Assembly: GCF_050947875.1 (NCBI RefSeq)
Contig: NC_134569.1
Span: 208,389,627-208,453,626 of the forward strand
Length of the DNA stretch: 64,000 bases
Reading direction: 5' to 3'
Source: Dermacentor variabilis
Taxonomy: Eukaryota > Arthropoda > Arachnida > Ixodida > Ixodidae
Shown here: in pieces, positions 63,638-64,000 of the stretch
Layout: each line of letters starts with the position of its first letter
Position numbering within the stretch: position 1 is the stretch's first letter
Position numbers and translations under genes: made by a program
Notes under the pieces: generated by a model
Told to the model about the DNA's origin: nothing
Database searches by the model: none
Seen by the model: only the letters and a program-made list of their open reading frames with translations

Positions 63638-63786
63638 TTACGTTGCAGAAGTCCCATAAATATGTATTTGAAATATTTACGAGAGAACGATGCACCATGG
63701 TTAAACAAGATGGCTGTCGAGACCGATTCCACATCTACACGTTAAATCGTCTTCTGACTGGCGCCACTCTTAGTTGCGCCCTAACA

Positions 63787-64000
63787 ACCCCTCTCTCTAA
63801 TGGCGCCGTCTCGGCGCCAACCATAAGGGAGGTGAACTCGCGGCAAAGTAAGGCTTCAGCCGGGACACATGCACAAAGTCCGTGAGGAAACGCGAGTCCG
63901 GCGGAGCGATCTCGCAGTTCACATCGCTAAGCTGACGCAATATCGCGTAGGGCCTTGTGTAGCGCGGCAGCAGCTCTTCAGGCAAGCGGCGACATGGTGC
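63787..64000 (-). pseudogene. Ty3/gypsy integrase C-terminal end, cut by window edge
   Basis: Minus-strand frame 63985-63797 reads LLPRYTRPYAILRQLSDVNC and DFVHVSRLKPYFA, the GPY/F-type C-terminal region of a Ty3/gypsy integrase. Then comes a purine run (AGAGAGAGGGG) and TGTTAG at 63786, which would start the 3' LTR running toward lower coordinates. Only the element's end is visible; here integrase is last, the ordinary gypsy order. Its LTR end is not defined, and the microsatellite at 63531 may lie within it. Confidence 0.7.

Overview
This window looks like nuclear DNA of a hard tick (Ixodida, probably a metastriate genus). That is inferred from U1 snRNA and tRNA-Gly genes of animal type and from a repeat set I associate with tick genomes: Ruka-like tRNA-derived SINEs, chelicerate RTE elements, RNase-H LINEs and 'cagggtgtc'-ended DNA elements. 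There is no ordinary single-copy host gene that I can defend. The firm content is small-RNA genes plus a dense, multiply nested layer of transposable elements, almost all decayed.

RNA-gene array. Five 164-nt U1 snRNA copies (1388, 11483, 18781, 35317, 36819) and five 71-nt tRNA-Gly(GCC) copies (485, 9788, 10602, 17898, 35942) lie on the + strand, with a sixth tRNA-Gly as a relic (31189). Where the array is intact its order is U1 - 461 bp - tRNA-Gly - 806 bp - U1, a period of about 1.5 kb (35317 to 36819). The tRNA-to-U1 spacing is 806-832 bp in all four pairs. The array has been split by transposons.

Transposons by region. 0-10 kb: a TIR element, a Penelope (GIY-YIG) fragment, and LINE A carrying two SINE insertions. 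12-18 kb: a minus-strand RNase-H LINE 3' fragment and LINE B. 19.7-24.3 kb: a minus-strand RNase-H LINE. 24.6-26.8 kb: a TIR element with a nested LINE tail. 26.86-31.19 kb: LINE C, and 33.1-34.2 kb its twin-primed relative D. 37-42 kb: LINE, SINE and RTE fragments. 43.9-48.6 kb: a two-gene PIF/Harbinger element whose transposase and Myb/SANT-like genes converge. 49.6-51 kb: an RTE inserted into a SINE. 51.3-56.7 kb: a complete Ty3/gypsy element with LTRs whose integrase precedes its reverse transcriptase. 58.5-63 kb: a second Harbinger transposase with a THAP-coding TTAA-flanked element in an intron. The right edge holds a microsatellite and the end of another Ty3/gypsy element.

Most interesting point: LINEs A, B and C are related (L1/Tx1-like) but have different 3' UTRs, yet each ends its A-rich tail exactly at nucleotide 1 of a tRNA-Gly gene or relic. 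C is flanked by an 11-bp duplication made of the first 11 nt of that tRNA relic. D also ends against a tRNA-like sequence. This points to a tRNA-gene-targeting LINE lineage in a tick. Parts of the array (filled and empty sites) let several insertion points be read to the base.
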